Shown here: piece after piece, positions 62,001 to 64,000 of the stretch
Numbering within the stretch: position 1 is the first letter of the stretch
How the letters are laid out: every line of letters begins with the position of its first letter
Assembly: GCA_963817335.1 (NCBI GenBank)
Contig: CAWFNX010000001.1
Span: 248,001-312,000 of the forward strand
Direction: 5' to 3'
Source of the DNA: AV40 sp963817335
Lineage (GTDB): Bacteria > Verrucomicrobiota > Verrucomicrobiia > Chthoniobacterales > UBA10450
DNA: 64,000 nt
The notes under the pieces: generated by a model
Told to the model about the DNA's origin: nothing
The model's input: the letters and a program-made list of their open reading frames with translations, nothing else
Databases searched by the model: none
Position numbers and translations under genes: made by a program

Positions 62001-62468
62001 GAACAGCGCGCCGATGAAATCGTTGAACGACTTCATTCGGGAACGAAACACGATCTGTGGTTTCGTGTTTTCCCAGGCCATCACGATGTTGTTCGGGCCC
62101 ATGCGGTCGGAGATGTCGTCGCGGCCGAGGGTCGCTGAAATCGTGAGGCGCTTGGGCGCGCCTCCGTCCCCCGGCATTACGTAAACCTCGGTGTTGCCGT
62201 CGTATTGCGATGTGAACGCGACCTGTTTGCCGTCGGGCGAAAACCGCGGGAACGAGCTGTAACCCGGGCCGCTGGTCAGTCGTCTGGCAACGCCACCATC
62301 TTTGCCGACCGTGTAAAGCTCACCGGCGTAACAAAAAACGATGTCCTTGTCGTTGGTGGTGGGAAATCGAAGCAATCGGGTCGTATTATTTGGCGAGTTT
62401 TGAGCGAACCCGGCGACGACCGACAACAGGGAAAAAGTGAAAGCGAAACGAACAATTCGAGAGCGCAT
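59034..62468 (-). CDS. Exported tricorn-like S41 protease with beta-propeller, PDZ and protease domains
   Basis: About 1144 residues from the ATG at 62468. Signal peptide (FAFTFSLLSVVAGFAQ). PD40/WD40-like propeller blades fill the first ~550 residues (SSFPRFSPDGKQVAFTSQYDG, DAVWSPDGKWIAYNSDATGE and others). A low-complexity Lys/Glu then Pro/Thr linker (~565-625, TPSPSPTPTPTPKK) follows, then the core with HRNDLTYLLGELISELNNGH, a PDZ-like region (VGVDVKPGDYILAVNGTRV), DVRGNGGGFVSPLVAERLRR and the catalytic LINEFSASDGDIFPYRF. The motifs match tricorn protease homologs, which cut peptides into di- and tripeptides. The signal peptide places it in the periplasm. It precedes the SOS region and follows the MATE gene. 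Confidence 0.93.
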   Translation of the reverse strand: MRSRIVRFAFTFSLLSVVAGFAQNSPNNTTRLLRFPTTNDKDIVFCYAGELYTVGKDGGVARRLTSGPGYSSFPRFSPDGKQVAFTSQYDGNTEVYVMPGDGGAPKRLTISATLGRDDISDRMGPNNIVMAWENTKPQIVFRSRMKSFNDFIGALFSVGFDAELPQQLPVPRGGFASFSPDDSKMAFNRVFREFRTWKHYRGGMADDIWIYDFKTGATENLTNNPAQDICPMWGPDNKIYFLSDRDGRMNLFSTDLGTKETRQLTTFKDFDIKFPSIAKQAIVFEQAGYIWRYDLKTGEARTVPIEIKEDLAIGRNSFVDAAKHLESVNLAPDGERTIVVARGDLFSVPAKNGTSRNLTKTSGAHERDAVWSPDGKWIAYNSDATGENELYVRAQDGKGDPVQLTSGADTYYYAMKWSPDSKKLAWSDRLQRLRFVDVASKTVTQVDQDKTGEIEVFNWSPDSQWIAWGRPEENGLSRVYLYSLASKQQAAVTDNWYNATEPTFSDDGKYLLLASARDFKPTFGDEEFSNIYRDMERVYMVTLAKDTENPLGPKSDEVGKAEQKREKEKEKEAEEKKPEAKATSTPGPKKAGEKKTTPTPSPSPTPTPTPKKTVVVKIDTDGIQNRIVGLEITPGNYRDLRMIEDRVFYLRRTAADDVGEDEDDGGDGRDRKSHLCSYSLEDRKETVLGDANAYQISFDGKKMLVKIKKDYAIIDIPKDKIETKDHEHKIEGLDMQLDRQAEWKQIFYECWRQERDFFYAPNMNGVDWKAMRDKYAALVSFVNHRNDLTYLLGELISELNNGHAYVAGGERPDTPRIKLGLLGAELSRDPASKAYKIDRILPGENWDKHTRSPLTVVGVDVKPGDYILAVNGTRVATLPNIYQALIGTANKQVVLRVNSQPNDAGARDVTVVPIPDEGPLYYLDWVQKNIDYVNKKTNGDVGYIHIPDMGQPGLNEFTKLYFPQIRKHALIVDVRGNGGGFVSPLVAERLRRAFLMIGIARNGTPQTDPPQAFTGPMVTLINEFSASDGDIFPYRFKALGLGKLIGKRTWGGVVGIRQSLPIVDGGQFFKPEFALYSKDGKEWIIEGHGVDPDIVVDNDPGKEFKGEDQQLDRGIQELQEELKTKRYDFPSPPPWPNRAFQNGK

Positions 62469-62532
62469 AGGTGGTATCTTGAAACGGAGCCAGAAAGCTG
62501 GTTTTTGAACCAACTGAATGCAAGGACGGATT

Positions 62533-63909
62533 TTACGACACGGTCGCGCTGGCCGGAACGAAATCGGAGCCGTCGCCGAATTTCAATTTCCGGCGCAATT
62601 CGTATCGCAAAAGCAGGAGAATGATTCCCGCCTGAAGGACCTGCGATGCGACGGAAAGATACCAAATCACTTTGATGTCGAAACCTCCCCGATGCGACAC
62701 CAGCACCGCCGGCAACGCGAAAAGTAGGAGCCGCGAAGCCGAGCTGAGCAATGGGGGAATGGTATTGCCGAGGCCTTGGAAAATGCTCGAGGTAGTAAAT
62801 ACAATCCCGGCGGCAACGAAATTGAACGCGACGATGGTGAGATAATCGCGACCAAAGGCGATGACGTCTTTGTCGTTGGAAAAAAGGCGCACCATGGCTC
62901 CGGGCACCGACCAGGTGATCCCAGCCAACACCAGCATCAAGACCACGGCAAGGCCCAAACCGGAGTAAATCGAATGCCGAACCCGTTGGGCCTGACGTCC
63001 TCCAAAATTTTGTCCGACCATCGGCGAAACGGCGAAACTGAGCGCGACCACCGGAAGAAAGAGCGCTTGCATGATGCGGACGCCGACGCCGAATCCGGCC
63101 TGCGCGGCGGGCCCAAACCCAACGATGATTGAATAAACCACCGTGATGTAGACGAAGAGAAGAACGAACTCGGCGCCGGCAGGCAGACCGATACGCAACA
63201 TCGCCCACCACGTCTTCATTTGTGGCCGGAACTGCGCGAATTTGAACCGAAGGTAGTGAAAATTCTTCTCGAAATAGATGATCATCAGCACATCGGCGAT
63301 CAGGACGGCGATAAATGTCGCCAAGGCAGCGCCGGCGACCCCGAGTTTTGGAAATCCGATGCCCAAAATGAGAAATGGCGCGAGGACGCCGTTCAGCACG
63401 ACGCTCAAGACTTGCAAAATGACGGTTGGCTTGACGATGCCGGTCGCGCGAAGTGCTGAACCAAGACTGACCAGCGGAAATTGAAGGACCAGCGCCGGGA
63501 CGAACCACAGGAGATACTTTCTGGCCAAGCCGGCCGTGACTGCATCTGCGCTCAGTGAATTCGTGTATCGATCCATTAGAACAAACACGCAGATGCCGAC
63601 GCCAACCCCGACCAGAATCGACATGGCGATGGATTGATTGAAGACGAGCTCGGCCCGCGGCTGATCTTTTCTGCCCGCCGCTTGCGAGATCAGCGCGGTC
63701 GTTCCAACCCCGAGCATCTGGGTTAACGCCAGCACCATCATGTTCAGGTTTCCGGCCACACCGACGGCGGCGATCGCTTCTTTTCCCAAATGGCCGACCC
63801 AGTACATATCGAGTAACAGGTAGAGCGTTTGCACCACCATGCTGACGGCCATGAAAGCCGACATGTGCAACAGATGCTTGGTGACCGATCCTTGCGTCAG
63901 GTCCTTCAT
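62533..63909 (-). CDS. MATE-family multidrug/sodium antiporter
   Basis: 458 residues with 12 membrane helices in two homologous halves. N-terminal LTQGSVTKHLLHMSAFMAVS leads to MVVQTLYLLLDMYWVGHLGK, the classic MATE helix 1-2 region. VGVAGNLNMMVLALTQMLGV, GTTALISQAAGRKD and, in the second half, SFAVSPMVGQNFGGRQAQRV match family signatures. It exports cationic or lipophilic compounds against Na+ or H+. ATG at 63909. A longer overlapping frame on the same strand is Arg-rich and not a gene. The next gene downstream on the strand is the S41 protease, 64 nt away. Confidence 0.93.
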   Translation of the reverse strand: MKDLTQGSVTKHLLHMSAFMAVSMVVQTLYLLLDMYWVGHLGKEAIAAVGVAGNLNMMVLALTQMLGVGTTALISQAAGRKDQPRAELVFNQSIAMSILVGVGVGICVFVLMDRYTNSLSADAVTAGLARKYLLWFVPALVLQFPLVSLGSALRATGIVKPTVILQVLSVVLNGVLAPFLILGIGFPKLGVAGAALATFIAVLIADVLMIIYFEKNFHYLRFKFAQFRPQMKTWWAMLRIGLPAGAEFVLLFVYITVVYSIIVGFGPAAQAGFGVGVRIMQALFLPVVALSFAVSPMVGQNFGGRQAQRVRHSIYSGLGLAVVLMLVLAGITWSVPGAMVRLFSNDKDVIAFGRDYLTIVAFNFVAAGIVFTTSSIFQGLGNTIPPLLSSASRLLLFALPAVLVSHRGGFDIKVIWYLSVASQVLQAGIILLLLRYELRRKLKFGDGSDFVPASATVS

Positions 63910-63998
63910 AGCCGCCAGATATTTGATTCACGAAGCGCTGCGTAACCACGTCGTCTCGCCACGCCGTAGCCTTGGCGAAGGCGGGTGACCGATCCTTG
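63880..63998. repeat. 15-bp direct repeat flanking the MATE gene start
   Basis: GGTGACCGATCCTTG occurs at 63880-63894 (coding for residues 5-9 of the MATE protein) and again at 63984-63998, upstream of the gene. The 89 nt between contain the start codon and a GC-rich inverted-repeat segment, GCCTTGGCGAAGGC (63969-63982). The rest of the upstream region to the window edge shows no gene. Confidence 0.7.
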
Positions 63999-64000
63999 GG

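Noticed and set aside
62276..63949. 557-residue open frame on the minus strand overlapping the MATE and S41 genes
   Set aside because: It is Arg/Gly/Ser-rich with no hydrophobic pattern and lies fully over the well-supported MATE gene in another frame; a shadow of GC-rich codons.
1..64000. CRISPR array, transposase, phage or toxin-antitoxin genes
   Set aside because: No regularly spaced direct repeats and no protein matching these families was found in any frame.

Overview
The window looks like chromosomal DNA of a Gram-negative bacterium of the Verrucomicrobiota, probably a Chthoniobacterales/Spartobacteria-type soil or freshwater lineage. Supporting signs are an outer membrane (TonB-dependent receptor, LptD-type protein, ExbB/ExbD), futalosine-pathway menaquinone synthesis (MqnD), an RRM-type RNA-binding protein, several TPR/GT-C membrane proteins, and LexA boxes of the TGTTC-N4-GAACA type that I recall being reported for Verrucomicrobia. 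The taxonomic call is inference; there is no rRNA in the window.

1-22 kb is a glycosylation/envelope locus. Three proteins with a GT-C membrane part followed by TPRs (resembling the TMTC/DUF1736 family) lie around a large TonB-dependent receptor. Next come a nucleotide-sugar epimerase, a polyprenyl-phosphate glycosyltransferase of DPM1/GtrB type, two large GT-C-like membrane proteins and a methyltransferase on the plus strand. A four-gene minus-strand run of GT-C (GT39/ArnT-like) proteins faces them. A plausible scheme is that the GT2 enzyme charges a polyprenyl carrier and the GT-C proteins use it on periplasmic or envelope acceptors.

22-33.7 kb holds two small exported proteins, a membrane-anchored alkaline-phosphatase-fold protein that has lost its catalytic residues, gpmI, a PD-(D/E)XK-like protein, hemB, coaX, an 1134-residue TPR/TM/beta-repeat protein and an M29 aminopeptidase. 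33.7-41.1 kb holds rsmB, ugd, lptD and an overlapping ketosynthase pair: one intact, one without the catalytic triad (chain-length-factor-like). 41.2-53 kb is mixed: an RRM protein, a glycine-zipper/basic-tail protein, tRNA-Tyr, a DegT aminotransferase, mqnD, parB, an M28 peptidase, a parvulin, a beta-hydroxyacid dehydrogenase, a YgfZ-like protein, a SufR-like regulator and glgE.

52.5-56.2 kb is an exbB-exbD-TPR operon. 56.2-59.0 kb is a decayed SOS region: imuA and a truncated imuB, an apparently frameshifted gene, and lexA. LexA-type boxes precede both imuA and lexA, and three palindromic elements of shared twin-hairpin architecture lie among them, one at the imuB break and one inside the 3' end of imuA. 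The window ends with a tricorn-like S41 protease and a MATE exporter. The strongest leads are the pseudo-phosphatase, the ketosynthase/CLF pair, the TMTC-like glycosylation locus, and the twin-hairpin elements associated with loss of imuB. No CRISPR array, insertion-sequence transposase, rRNA or phage gene was seen.
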